From Phytopseudomonas daroniae (GTDB lineage Bacteria > Pseudomonadota > Gammaproteobacteria > Pseudomonadales > Pseudomonadaceae), in assembly GCF_004327285.1 (NCBI RefSeq), contig NZ_QJUI01000003.1:1-64000 (forward strand): a stretch of DNA of 64,000 nucleotides, given 5' to 3'. Positions 27,288-36,170 of this stretch are shown here, piece by piece (position 1 is the first letter of the stretch; each line of letters starts with the position of its first letter). The notes under the pieces are model-generated. The model was not told the origin of the DNA. It made no database searches and was given only the letters and a program-made list of their open reading frames with translations. Position numbers and translations under genes: made by a program.

Positions 27288-30200
27288 GCCGCCTCTTCGC
27301 TGTCGCGTTGCTGGCTCTGTTGCCCCTGGCTGGCCAGGCGGAGGACGAGGTACCGGCAAGCAACTACACGCCGCTGTCTGGCGAGTCGTTCTTCCTGCTC
27401 GCCGACAGCAGCTTCGCGGCCGACGAAGTGGCCACAGTGCGCCTCGAGGCGCCAGGCCGTGATTACCGGCGCTACCGCATGGAAGGCTACGGCGGGGTGG
27501 ACATGCGCCTGTACCGCATCGAGCAGCCCCTTGAGTTCCTCAAGCGCCAGAAGAACCTGCACCGCGTGGTCGCCGAGGGCCAGTTCAAGGGCGAAGGGCT
27601 GTCCAACACCCTGTCGTACCTGTGGGACAACTGGTACCGCAAATCGCGGCGGGTGATGCAGCGCGCCTTCTCCTACGAGTCGCGCAAGCAGGTCACCGAG
27701 GAAGCGCCGGAACTGAAGATGGGCAGCGCCATCGCCGAGCCGACCGAATTCACGCCGCAGGTGCAGTTCGCGCCGATGAAGGGCCTGCCGCTGGTGGCCG
27801 AGTTCCGCTATCCGCTGTGGGAAGCCAAACCTATCGAGCCGCCGCAAGGTGTCGATCTGTCCGGCTCGTCGAGCAACTTCATCAGCGTCGCCTCGGGTAA
27901 CGTCTACATCCCGCTGGGCAAGCTGGAGCCAGGCCTGTACCTGGCCGAGGCGATCATCGGCAAGTACCGCGCCACCACCGTGGTATTCGTTTCCAACACC
28001 GTGGCGGTGAGCAAGATCGCCGGTGGCGAACTCCTCGTATGGACGGCCGACAAGCATCAGGGCACGCCGGTGGCCGACGCGCGCTTGCTGTGGAGCGATG
28101 GCCTGGGCGTGATGAGCAGCGGCAAGACCGATGCGCAAGGCCTGCTGCGCCTCGGCCACACCAGCCCCGAGCGCTCCTACGTGATTGGCGAGGATGCCCA
28201 GGGCGGCGTGTTCGTCTCCGAGAATTTCTACTACGACAGCGAAATCTACGACACCAAGCTGTACGCCTTCACCGACCGACCGCTGTACCGCCCCGGCGAC
28301 TGGGTCGAGGTGAAGATCGTCGGCCGCGAGTTCAAGAACGCCCGCGACTCGGTGGCCGCCGGCACTGCGCCGATCAGCCTCAGCGTGCTGGATGCCAACG
28401 GCACCGTGCTGCAGACCCAGAAACTCGATTTCGACAGCGCCAGTGGCGGTCAGGGGCGCTTCCAGCTGCCGGAGAACGCCGTGGCCGGTGGCTACGAACT
28501 GCGTTTCGCCTATCGCGACCAGCTGTACAGCAGCGCCTTCCGCGTCGCCGAGTACATCAAGCCGCATTTCGAGGTCTCGATGGATCTGGACAAGCCGGAC
28601 TTCCGCACCGGTGAGCCGGTCAAGGGCGCCCTGGTGCTGCTCTACCCGGACGGCAAGCCCGTGGTGCACGCCCAGGTGCAACTGAGCCTGCGCGCCCAGC
28701 AGTTGTCGATGATCGACAACGAACTGCAGTACCTCGGCCAGTTCCCGGTGGAGCTGAGCAGCACCGAGGTGATCACCGATGACAAGGGCCGCGCGGAACT
28801 CGACCTGCCGGCTGCCGACAAACCCAGCCGCTATCTGCTCAGCGTGTTCGCCAGCGACGGTGCCGCCTACCGGGTCAAGACCAGCAAGGAAATCCTTATC
28901 GAGCGCGGCGCTGCCCGCTATCGCCTGAGCGCGCCGCAGCGCTTCAGTTCGGCCGGTCAGGCGGTGAGTTTCAGCTACCGCGGCGAGGGTGACAGCGAGC
29001 GGCGCCCGGCCCGCTACGACTGGGTGCGTCTGGAAGACCAGAGCACCGGCAACGGCGAGCTGGCGGCGGATGCCACGGGCTTCGAGCTGAGTTTCGAGCG
29101 CCCCGGCACCTACAGCATCACCCTCAAGGACAGCAGCGGCCTGATCCTCGGCGCCACCGGTCATTCGGTCAGCGGCGAGGGTGTCAAATCGGTCGCCGGC
29201 ACCATCGAGATCGTGCTCGACAAGGCCGAGTACCTGGCCGGCGACGAAGCCCTGGCACTGATCACCTTCCCGGAGCCGGTCAGCGATGCGCTGCTGACCC
29301 TGGAACGCGACAAGGTCGAGGCCACCGCGCTGCTCTCCAGGGGCGGCGACTGGCTCAAGCTCGAGCGTCTGTCCGATACCCAGTACCGCGCAAGGATTGC
29401 GGTAGGCAATGATTTCTCGCCGAACATCACCTTCTCTGCGCTCTATACCCGTGGTGGCGATTACAGCTTCCAGAACGCAGGCATCAAGGTCGCCACACCG
29501 CAGATCGATATCGCCATCAAGACCGACAAGGAGGTGGTGCAGCCCGGTGACATGGTCACCGTCGAGCTGAGCACCCAGTTCGCCGGCAAGCCGGTACCCA
29601 CGCGCCTGACGGTCAGCGTGGTGGATGAGATGATCTACGCTCTGCAGCCGGAAATCGCACCGGGTATCGATCAGTTCTTCTACCACCCACGGCGCAACAA
29701 CGTGCGCACCAGTGCCAGCCTGTCGTTCATCAGTTACGACCTGGCCTTGCCGGGTACGCCGAACGCGCCGGGCCGTGCCAACCGCAGCGAGCGTGGCGTC
29801 AAGGTGCTGGAGCGGCCGCGCCGCGAAGAGGTCGACACCGCTTCCTGGCAGCCGGATCTGGTCACCGATGCCGACGGCAAGGCGCGTTTCAGCTTCCGCA
29901 TGCCCGACTCGCTGACCCGCTGGCGCATCACCGCCCGTGCGGTGAGCGCCGATGGTCAGGTGGGTCAGAAGCGTCAGTTCGTGCGCTCGGAGAAGCCGCT
30001 GTACCTGAAGTGGAGCGGCCCGAGTCGCTTCCGGGTCGGCGACAAGCCGGCACTCGGCCTGTTCGCCTTCAACCAGGGTGAGGAGGGCGCCAAGGCCGAA
30101 CTGCTGATCCGCCATGGCGAGCAGGAGCAGCGCCGCGAGGTGGTACTGGCCAAGGGCATCAACTACCTGCCCGTTGAAGAAGCCGCGATCGCTGCCGGCG

Positions 30201-31813
30201 ATTTCAGCGCCGAGCTGCACCAGGGCGACAAGCTGGCCGATGCCCTGGCCGTGAACCTGCGGCTGGTCGCACCGGGCTGGCAGCAGGTACATAGCACGCG
30301 CCTCTCGGCTTTCCCGGGCAGCACGCCGCTGCAGTTGCCTGCCGATGCCAGCCAGGTGCGCGTGCGTCTGGATGACAGTGGCGCTGGCCTGTTCGGCGCA
30401 GCGCTGGATGATCTGCTCGCCTATCCCTATGGCGGTGTCGAGCAGACCGCCAGCCGCCTGCTGCCACTGAGCCTGGCCTACCCGACCCTGGCGGCGGGTG
30501 AGCCGCGGATCAGGGATCGCCTGCGTCTGGTCATGCAGAACAGTCGTCTGCGTCTGGTGCAGATGGCGGGGCCGGAAGCGACCTTCACCTGGTGGGGCGG
30601 CGATGCCGATGGCGATGCCTTCCTCACCGCCTACGCCTATTACGCCGACTGGCACGCCAGCCGTGCGTTGGCGATCCAGTTGCCGCCAGAGCACTGGCAG
30701 CGTCTGCTGGAACTCTATGCCAAGCGCGCCCAGGACACGCCATTGTTGCAACGCGCGCTGATCATCGCGTTCTCCCGTGACATGGGCCTGCCGGTGAAAA
30801 CCCTGCTCGAAGGCCTGGTGTATGACCTGGCCGCTGCAGGGGAAGGCCAGGAAGAGACACTCGGAGAAGGTGCCAGCCTGGTGATGGCGGCGCCGGATTC
30901 CGCGCTCGGCCTGGCAATCGCCCGTGAGCTGGGCGTCCAGCTGGCGCAGCAGGCTGGCGTACCAGTGGCGGACGAGCTGCTGGCCCAGCTTGAGGTTGCC
31001 CGTGAACGCCTCGAGGTCAGCGACTCGCCATTCGTCGACGCCGTGGCCCTGTACCTGAATGGCCCGGATCGACAGGAGGCCCAGCGTCTGCTCGCCGCCA
31101 TGGCGCCAGCCCAGCCCGGTCTGGAGCGTGCCCTGGCACTGACCTGGCTGCAGCCGTCGCTGGATCTGCGTGATACGCAACCTGCGCTGGCGCCGCAAGG
31201 CGACTGGCAGGCCATCGAAGGCCCGAGCGGTGAGACCTACTGGCAGTGGAGCGGCGCACAGCCGCCCCAGGCCCTGGTGCTGGCTGGCGACCTGGATCAG
31301 CCGAGCGAAGTGCGCATCGACTACCAGAGCGCCCAGGCTGCGCCCAGTGCGGTACCGGTGACCATCAAGCGGCGCTTGCTGGAACTGGTCGAGAGCGATG
31401 AAGCCTTCGTATTCAGTGCCCATGAAGTGGGCAGGGACGATATTTCCAGCGCCAGTCTGTATCTGGACGAAATCACCCTGACCAGCGATTCGGAGCAGGC
31501 CCTGCGCTACGGCATGCTGGAAGTACCGCTACCGCCGGGTGCCGATGTGGAACGTACCACCTGGGGCATTCAGGTCAGCGGTCTGGCTGGGGAAGAGGCC
31601 TCGGCACTGGAGAAGGCGCGCAACGAGCCGGGCGAGCTGAGCTACGCGGTACCGGTGGACAGCCTGCAGGGCGAGCTGGTGTTGCGACACCTGGTGCGCT
31701 TCTCGCAGAAGGGCGAGTTCGTAATGCCGCCCGCTCGCTATCTGCGCCTGTACGCGCCTGGCGAGCAGGCGCTGGAAGCCGAGCCGGCCCTGCGGAAGGT
31801 GACCGTTGACTAA
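27284..31813 (+). CDS. magD: MagD-like bacterial alpha-2-macroglobulin (YfaS type, thioester-less)
   Basis: 1509 aa from ATG 27284, which overlaps the magC stop (ATGA) and begins a clean signal peptide (residues 1-20, LAGQA-ED). The chain has macroglobulin domains ([20 protein letters not shown] is the conserved MG signature), a central [17 protein letters not shown] region and a thioester-domain-like helical toroid. At the thioester site the protein reads [12 protein letters not shown]: the Cys of the CxEQ motif is Gly (about residue 1051), so it cannot form a thioester, as in YfaS/MagD-type proteins. It is expected to trap or inhibit attacking proteases in the periplasm together with the other Mag proteins. 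No lipobox. Confidence 0.95.
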   Translation: MSRLFAVALLALLPLAGQAEDEVPASNYTPLSGESFFLLADSSFAADEVATVRLEAPGRDYRRYRMEGYGGVDMRLYRIEQPLEFLKRQKNLHRVVAEGQFKGEGLSNTLSYLWDNWYRKSRRVMQRAFSYESRKQVTEEAPELKMGSAIAEPTEFTPQVQFAPMKGLPLVAEFRYPLWEAKPIEPPQGVDLSGSSSNFISVASGNVYIPLGKLEPGLYLAEAIIGKYRATTVVFVSNTVAVSKIAGGELLVWTADKHQGTPVADARLLWSDGLGVMSSGKTDAQGLLRLGHTSPERSYVIGEDAQGGVFVSENFYYDSEIYDTKLYAFTDRPLYRPGDWVEVKIVGREFKNARDSVAAGTAPISLSVLDANGTVLQTQKLDFDSASGGQGRFQLPENAVAGGYELRFAYRDQLYSSAFRVAEYIKPHFEVSMDLDKPDFRTGEPVKGALVLLYPDGKPVVHAQVQLSLRAQQLSMIDNELQYLGQFPVELSSTEVITDDKGRAELDLPAADKPSRYLLSVFASDGAAYRVKTSKEILIERGAARYRLSAPQRFSSAGQAVSFSYRGEGDSERRPARYDWVRLEDQSTGNGELAADATGFELSFERPGTYSITLKDSSGLILGATGHSVSGEGVKSVAGTIEIVLDKAEYLAGDEALALITFPEPVSDALLTLERDKVEATALLSRGGDWLKLERLSDTQYRARIAVGNDFSPNITFSALYTRGGDYSFQNAGIKVATPQIDIAIKTDKEVVQPGDMVTVELSTQFAGKPVPTRLTVSVVDEMIYALQPEIAPGIDQFFYHPRRNNVRTSASLSFISYDLALPGTPNAPGRANRSERGVKVLERPRREEVDTASWQPDLVTDADGKARFSFRMPDSLTRWRITARAVSADGQVGQKRQFVRSEKPLYLKWSGPSRFRVGDKPALGLFAFNQGEEGAKAELLIRHGEQEQRREVVLAKGINYLPVEEAAIAAGDFSAELHQGDKLADALAVNLRLVAPGWQQVHSTRLSAFPGSTPLQLPADASQVRVRLDDSGAGLFGAALDDLLAYPYGGVEQTASRLLPLSLAYPTLAAGEPRIRDRLRLVMQNSRLRLVQMAGPEATFTWWGGDADGDAFLTAYAYYADWHASRALAIQLPPEHWQRLLELYAKRAQDTPLLQRALIIAFSRDMGLPVKTLLEGLVYDLAAAGEGQEETLGEGASLVMAAPDSALGLAIARELGVQLAQQAGVPVADELLAQLEVARERLEVSDSPFVDAVALYLNGPDRQEAQRLLAAMAPAQPGLERALALTWLQPSLDLRDTQPALAPQGDWQAIEGPSGETYWQWSGAQPPQALVLAGDLDQPSEVRIDYQSAQAAPSAVPVTIKRRLLELVESDEAFVFSAHEVGRDDISSASLYLDEITLTSDSEQALRYGMLEVPLPPGADVERTTWGIQVSGLAGEEASALEKARNEPGELSYAVPVDSLQGELVLRHLVRFSQKGEFVMPPARYLRLYAPGEQALEAEPALRKVTVD

Positions 31814-33638
31814 CAGGCTGTTGAAAAACTATCTGCGTTGCCATCGCGGCGTTAAAAATAGGCTCAAAATGCTCATGTACTACTCGTACAGTCGAGCGCG
31901 ACCCCGGTCGCTTTTTCGCCTGTTTTTGCGGGGCCGCCATCGGTATTGCGCTGGCTGCCTCGCTCACGTTTTTCAACGGCCTGCTAAGCGCTTCATCTTC
32001 GCTTCGCTGGCGCTGCTGTCCGCTTTCTCGGGGCTGGCAACGGCAGCCGAGGCGCCGCTGTCGCTGGCCTGGAAGACTGCCGACGGTAGCGAACTGCTGC
32101 GCCTGGATCGGCAGCGGGTGATTGGCCGCGAGCTATTGCCCGACACACTGCAGGCCCCACTGGGCAGTCTGTGGAAGCTGTTCGTCTATGCCTATCTGGT
32201 GGACAACAAACAGCCGGACGCCGGCTATCAGTGTCGCGGCCAGAACAAGGATGAGGTGTACTGCTGCGATCCGGGCGAGCGTATCGAACGTGATCGCGCC
32301 CTGGTGCAGTCCTGCGGTCTGTACTTCGAGCAGAGCAATCTGCAGTTGGATAACAGCGATTGGTCGCATTACTGGCAGGCTCGTCAGGCACCGCTATGGA
32401 TCGCCGACCGTCAGCAACTGGCGCCGCAGACCCCTGTGCCGGTTCATCAACTGCTCGACCAGCTCGCTCACCTGCCTGCGCAGCAGGAAGCGCGCAAGGT
32501 CTTGCTGGACGTGACCCTGAACAGCGCCGAGGGCATGGCGGCGAGTGCCCTCGGTGGCCGCCTGCGGGTGAAGACCTGGAGCTGGCTGGCTGATGGCGAT
32601 CCCCAGGCGCGCCAGGGTGGTTTCGCTGGCTGGCTGGTCGATGGCACGCCGCTGTGGGCTGGTGGTTCGGGCACCAGCATGATGGTGCTCAAACAGCATG
32701 CCGAGATGCTCGGTGAGGTGTTGCCGACGCCTTGGCCGAGCGATGCCGGTCGTTGCGTGGAAGTGCGTTTGTTCGCTCGCTACCCGGTACGCCAGTTGCG
32801 CCGTGCAGGCAGTGAGAAACCGGTGGAGCCGGGGGCTCTGAACGGCCAGTACGAGGTCGAGTTCAGCAATGGCAATCGTCTGCCTATCGAAAGTAGCGGC
32901 GAGCTCTTTCTGGAGCGAGTGGGCGAGGGGCTGCAGCTCACGGCACATCTGCCGCGTGAGGACTATGTCGCCCGCGTGCTGGATCGCGAAGCCTCGGCGC
33001 AACCGGCTGAAGCAGCCAAGGCGCTGGCGGTGAGCATCCGCACCTACCTGCTGCAGAACGCCGGGCGTCGGGGCGAATGCCTGACCATCGACGACAGCAG
33101 CGTCAACCAGCGGGTGGCACCGCGTCCGGCCAGCCAGGGGGCACGGGATATCGCCGCGTGGACGGCCGATCTGGTACTGGCCGGTACAGCTGTCACTTAT
33201 CACAGCAACCAGCCCGGCTCCGATCGTCTGGCCTGGTCGCAAGCGGTCGAGCAGGCGGGTACCGGTCTGCGTTACGACGCCATCCTGGCGCGTGCCTTCC
33301 CGCGCGCCACGCTGAGCCGCTGGGACAAACCCGTGGCTGCCTGTCAGCCGCTGCCTGCGGCCGAGCAGTGGCTGCGCAAGCAACGCCGCGACTGGCGCCA
33401 GCGCCTGGATGCCGAGCCCGGCTACGAGGAAATCCAGCAGTTCGCCGTGTGCCAGTTGGCGTCCGGCCGGCCCTATGTGGATCGCGAGCGCCAGCGCATT
33501 TACGTGCGCGGCTTCTTTTCCCTGCAGGATCGCCTCGACCTGACCCACGAATACCTGCACCTGGCGTTTGCCGCCCACCCCAATGGACAGGACGAGACCT
33601 ATGTCGAAGGTCTCGCCCGCACCCTGTTACTGGAATGA
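31806..33638 (+). CDS. magE: MagE-like DUF2300 (YfaQ family) multi-domain envelope protein with MITE insertion in the signal region
   Basis: 610 aa from TTG 31806, with GGAAGG 6 nt upstream; it overlaps the magD stop by 8 nt. Residues 3-60 are encoded by a MITE (copy B). Removing it restores [13 protein letters not shown], a normal signal peptide, and a length of 552 aa, close to YfaQ. Three modules follow: a PBP/beta-lactamase-like segment with SLWK (Ser121-Lys124) and a later KTW; a SpoIID-like domain ([31 protein letters not shown]); and a C-terminal zincin-like HEYLH (581-585) with a downstream EGLAR glutamate. A peptidoglycan-linked role is inference. Internal starts at 31869, 31875 or 31926 are possible. 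Confidence 0.85.
   Translation: MTNRLLKNYLRCHRGVKNRLKMLMYYSYSRARPRSLFRLFLRGRHRYCAGCLAHVFQRPAKRFIFASLALLSAFSGLATAAEAPLSLAWKTADGSELLRLDRQRVIGRELLPDTLQAPLGSLWKLFVYAYLVDNKQPDAGYQCRGQNKDEVYCCDPGERIERDRALVQSCGLYFEQSNLQLDNSDWSHYWQARQAPLWIADRQQLAPQTPVPVHQLLDQLAHLPAQQEARKVLLDVTLNSAEGMAASALGGRLRVKTWSWLADGDPQARQGGFAGWLVDGTPLWAGGSGTSMMVLKQHAEMLGEVLPTPWPSDAGRCVEVRLFARYPVRQLRRAGSEKPVEPGALNGQYEVEFSNGNRLPIESSGELFLERVGEGLQLTAHLPREDYVARVLDREASAQPAEAAKALAVSIRTYLLQNAGRRGECLTIDDSSVNQRVAPRPASQGARDIAAWTADLVLAGTAVTYHSNQPGSDRLAWSQAVEQAGTGLRYDAILARAFPRATLSRWDKPVAACQPLPAAEQWLRKQRRDWRQRLDAEPGYEEIQQFAVCQLASGRPYVDRERQRIYVRGFFSLQDRLDLTHEYLHLAFAAHPNGQDETYVEGLARTLLLE
31814..31983 (+). mobile_element. MITE-like element, copy B, inserted in frame in magE
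   Basis: 170 bp from CAGGCTGTTGAAAAAC to GTTTTTCAACGGCCTG: 16-bp terminal inverted repeats with one mismatch. It is flanked by CTAA on both sides (31810-31813 and 31984-31987), a 4-bp target duplication. Element plus duplication adds 174 bp, exactly 58 codons, without an in-frame stop. It is longer than copy A by an internal segment. Confidence 0.85.
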
Positions 33639-33642
33639 CAGC

Positions 33643-34437
33643 ATGACTCCGATGATCCCCCTGCTTGCCTCTCTGGCCCTGCTGCCGTTGTCGGCGCTGG
33701 CCGATGTGCAACTCGACACACCACGCAGCGGCTGGCGTGAGGGTGGCGCCGACGGCGCGCGCTTCATGCAGCAGGTCAATTACCCGGCCTCGTCGGTCAA
33801 CAGCGCCGCCAATCAGGCCGAGACCGCACGGATCAAGGGCGCGATCAGCACGCTGGAGAAGGGCGGCAAGGCGCCGGGTCGGCTGGTGGTCAACGGTGTC
33901 AGCATGCCGCTGAAGATCGCCGAGGACGGCAGCTTCGACCGGCCCTTCGTGTTCTCCGCGGGCAGCAACAACGTCGAGGTGCGCAGCCCGGATGGCGGGC
34001 AGCGCCGCCGCGTGCAGTTCTACAACAGTGGCGGCGGCGAAACCCCGGCGCGCCTGCGTGTGGTGCTGTCATGGGACAGCGACAATACCGATCTCGACCT
34101 GCACCTGGTGACACCCGATGGCGGCCACGTCTGGTACGGCGGCCGCTCCCTGGCCAACGGCGCCGCCCTGGATGTCGACGTGACCACCGGCTACGGCCCG
34201 GAAATGATCGCCACCCCGACACCGCTCAAGGGCCAGTATCTGGTTTACGTCAATTACTACGGCGGCGGTTACAGCTATAACGAGGATGGCGAGAGCTCCG
34301 CTCAGCAGATTCTCACCACCGGGCAGATCACGGTGATCAGCGAGGAGGGTACGGTCGACGAAAAGCAGGAAAGCTTCCTTGTACCGATGCGCACTCCGGG
34401 CGAGCTGACGCTGGTGAAAAGCTTCAGCTACCCCTGA
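33643..34437 (+). CDS. magF: MagF-like DUF2135 (YfaP family) secreted protein
   Basis: 264 aa from ATG 33643, 4 nt after magE, with a signal peptide ending SALADVQ. The DUF2135 domain fills the C-terminal half (TPARLRVVLSWDSDNTDLDL; YLVYVNYYGGGYSYN). It matches magA in layout: a shared RLVVNG motif, FxAGSNxVEV, LDVDxxxGxGPEM and a closing FLVPMRTPGELTLVKSF. It lacks the basic N-terminal extension of magA. It is the last gene of the operon; no immediate intrinsic terminator follows. Confidence 0.88.
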   Translation: MTPMIPLLASLALLPLSALADVQLDTPRSGWREGGADGARFMQQVNYPASSVNSAANQAETARIKGAISTLEKGGKAPGRLVVNGVSMPLKIAEDGSFDRPFVFSAGSNNVEVRSPDGGQRRRVQFYNSGGGETPARLRVVLSWDSDNTDLDLHLVTPDGGHVWYGGRSLANGAALDVDVTTGYGPEMIATPTPLKGQYLVYVNYYGGGYSYNEDGESSAQQILTTGQITVISEEGTVDEKQESFLVPMRTPGELTLVKSFSYP

Positions 34438-34504
34438 GAACCTGTTCATGATCTTTCGACGAACCCCCATATGCAATGACAGCAAAGTGGCGTAAGCGGA
34501 CGGT

Positions 34505-34555
34505 CGTAGGATGGGTGAAACCCATCGGAAATTGATGGGTTTCACCCATCCTACG
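34505..34555. repeat. Perfect inverted repeat, GTAGGATGGGTGAAACCCATC type
   Basis: Arms of 22 bp (CGTAGGATGGGTGAAACCCA followed by TC) around a 7-nt centre. A diverged copy lies at 37719-37783. It could act as a terminator-like structure after magF, although it lacks a T-run. Confidence 0.8.
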
Positions 34556-34566
34556 GGCTGTAGAAC

Positions 34567-34638
34567 GTAGCCTGGATTAGCCGCAGGCGTAATCCGGGGC
34601 CGAAGGCCGTGATCCATGGTTCAACGCGGGTCACCGAC
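34567..34638 (+). repeat. 72-bp repeat, right copy bracketing the mag operon
   Basis: From GTAGCCTGGATTAGCCGCAG to GCGGGTCACCGAC. Exact reverse complement of 23572-23643; the two lie about 11 kb apart on either side of magABCDEF. Confidence 0.85.
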
Positions 34639-34902
34639 CGGCTGCTCCCGCCTTATTGCCGTCGATCCATAGGGGTACGGGTTCCCAGGTACACAAAGAT
34701 CATGAACAGGCTCTGAGGCTTGAAACTGCTCCTTTAATATCAAAAAAACCTTATATATCCTTCATTATTATTCGTTTGATGAAGTTGTCGTCGTTCGTCA
34801 CACTCCATTTGTCCGAATCGGTTTCTCTGCTGAGGCGGACGCAAACAGACGATTACATTATCCACGGATGGATACTCCTGTCGGCCGCCATTGGCGGTAC
34901 CC

Positions 34903-34937
34903 AGCGAGCCTTTCGTTTGAAAGGCTCGCTTCTTTTT
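34903..34937 (+). terminator. Strong terminator abutting the start of the HPP/CBS gene (attenuator candidate)
   Basis: AGCGAGCCTTTC, loop GTTT, GAAAGGCTCGCT: a perfect 12-bp stem followed by TCTTTTTG. The T-run ends 10 nt before the ATG at 34948 and overlaps the alternative TTG start at 34936. It would sequester the only purine-rich ribosome-binding-like sequence (GAAAGG). Two smaller hairpins precede it. This is the arrangement of a transcriptional attenuator or a riboswitch expression platform. Confidence 0.7.
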
Positions 34938-34947
34938 GACGATATCG

Positions 34948-36081
34948 ATGAAGTCCCCAGCGTATTTTTCCCAATGGCTGTCTGCCTTCCTGCCTGACGC
35001 CCTGCATACCCGTCCCCGTGAATGGAGCCGTGCCGCGCTCGGCGCGGCCATGGGCTTTCTGTTCAGTACCTGGGTGTGCAGCCAACTGTTCGGCCTGCAC
35101 ATGGCAGTGCATTTTTCCGGCCCCCTGGCGGCTTCGGCCGTGTTGCTGTTCGCCGTCTCCTCGGGCGCGCTGGCGCAGCCATGGTCGATTCTCGGCAGTT
35201 ATCTGTGTGCCTGCGCGGTCGCGCTGACGGTCAGTCATTTTATCGACCACAGCCTGGCGGGCGCCGCCTTGGCGCTTGGCCTGAGCCTGCTGCTGATGTG
35301 CCCGTTGCGCTGCCTGCATCCGCCGGGTGGCGCCATCGCCTTCTGCATGGTGTTCGCCACACCGCTGCCGGGTGACCCCTTCTGGCAACCGGCACTGGCG
35401 GCCATGACCGCCGGTGTTGCACTGATGGCCTGCGCCCTGCTCTACAACAACCTGACGCGGGTGCCTTATCCACGTCCGCATCCGGGCTCGATCACCCTGC
35501 ACCACACTCATGATCCACGGCCCAGTGAACGAACCGGGATCAATACCGATGACCTCGATCACGCGCTGGACGAACTGGGCTCCTTCGTCGATATCACTCG
35601 TGAGGATCTTGAGCTGATCGTGCACAGTACCGAGAAGCACGCCCTGCGCCGCAGCATGGGTGATATTCGCGCTGGGCAGATGATGTCCCGCGATCTGGTC
35701 TACGCCACACCCGAAACTTCCGTTGCCAAGGGCCTGTACCTGCTCACTCATCATCAGCTCAAGGCGTTGCCGATTCTCGACAGGGACAAGCAACTGGTCG
35801 GCATCGTCAGTCTGGTGGATCTGGTCAACGCCGTACGTTCCAACAGCTTCAACCTGCGCGCGATGCTCGGTCTGGAAAAGAAGCAGATACTTGGCGAGTT
35901 GATGAGTTCGCCCGTGCAGTCGGTGGAGGTCGATGCCCATGTCGTCGACCTGATCGCGCTGCTCTCGGACGAGGGCCTGCATTGCTTGCCGGTTCTGGAT
36001 AACGGTGCTCTGGTCGGAGTGATCACCCAGACCGATCTGGTGGCGGCGCTGCATCGCGATCTGCTCACACGTCTCAACTGA
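34948..36081 (+). CDS. HPP-family membrane protein with two CBS domains
   Basis: 377 aa from ATG 34948; a TTG at 34936 would add four residues. The N-terminal 170 residues are an HPP domain with four or more transmembrane helices and the landmark LRCLHPPGGAIAF. The C-terminal half has a CBS pair (MMSRDLVYATPETSVAKGLY; LVGIVSLVDLVNA; then VQSVEVDAHVVDLIALL; ALVGVITQTDLVAAL). HPP proteins are suggested transporters (nitrite in plant homologues); CBS domains usually bind adenine nucleotides. Its neighbours give no substrate hint. The leader terminator directly in front suggests conditional read-through. Confidence 0.87.
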   Translation: MKSPAYFSQWLSAFLPDALHTRPREWSRAALGAAMGFLFSTWVCSQLFGLHMAVHFSGPLAASAVLLFAVSSGALAQPWSILGSYLCACAVALTVSHFIDHSLAGAALALGLSLLLMCPLRCLHPPGGAIAFCMVFATPLPGDPFWQPALAAMTAGVALMACALLYNNLTRVPYPRPHPGSITLHHTHDPRPSERTGINTDDLDHALDELGSFVDITREDLELIVHSTEKHALRRSMGDIRAGQMMSRDLVYATPETSVAKGLYLLTHHQLKALPILDRDKQLVGIVSLVDLVNAVRSNSFNLRAMLGLEKKQILGELMSSPVQSVEVDAHVVDLIALLSDEGLHCLPVLDNGALVGVITQTDLVAALHRDLLTRLN

Positions 36082-36170
36082 AACATCGAATGATCGGCCT
36101 GACACCCTTACACTGGGCGCCGGATCAGTCTTGAGGAGTTGCCAGCACCCATGACGCTGGCCCAGTGACG

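Larger units (their letters stand above)
34438..34902. other. Non-coding region downstream of mag: repeats and AT-rich promoter-like stretch
   Basis: Contains a 22-bp perfect inverted repeat (34505-34555), the right-hand 72-bp mag-bracketing repeat (34567-34638), then an AT-rich stretch around 34730-34790 that probably holds the promoter for the following leader. GTCCG/CGGAC (34811-34840) and CCGCC/GGCGG (34885-34897) can pair as leader hairpins. No gene is seen. Confidence 0.6.

Noticed and set aside
27260..31423. Open frame of about 1390 codons antisense to magD
   Set aside because: Frame shadow of a high-GC gene: no signal, domain or codon pattern of its own, and magD is a clear family member. 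Similar long antisense frames over dppA, gdhA, piuB-like, magB and yhdP were dismissed for the same reason.
31806..33638. magE as a pseudogene broken by the MITE
   Set aside because: The insertion is a multiple of three and leaves no stop; the downstream 550 codons are intact, so it is treated as a modified but open gene.
34800..34937. Known riboswitch (fluoride, guanidine, Mn) before the HPP gene
   Set aside because: None of the conserved core sequences of these classes could be found, so no class is assigned.
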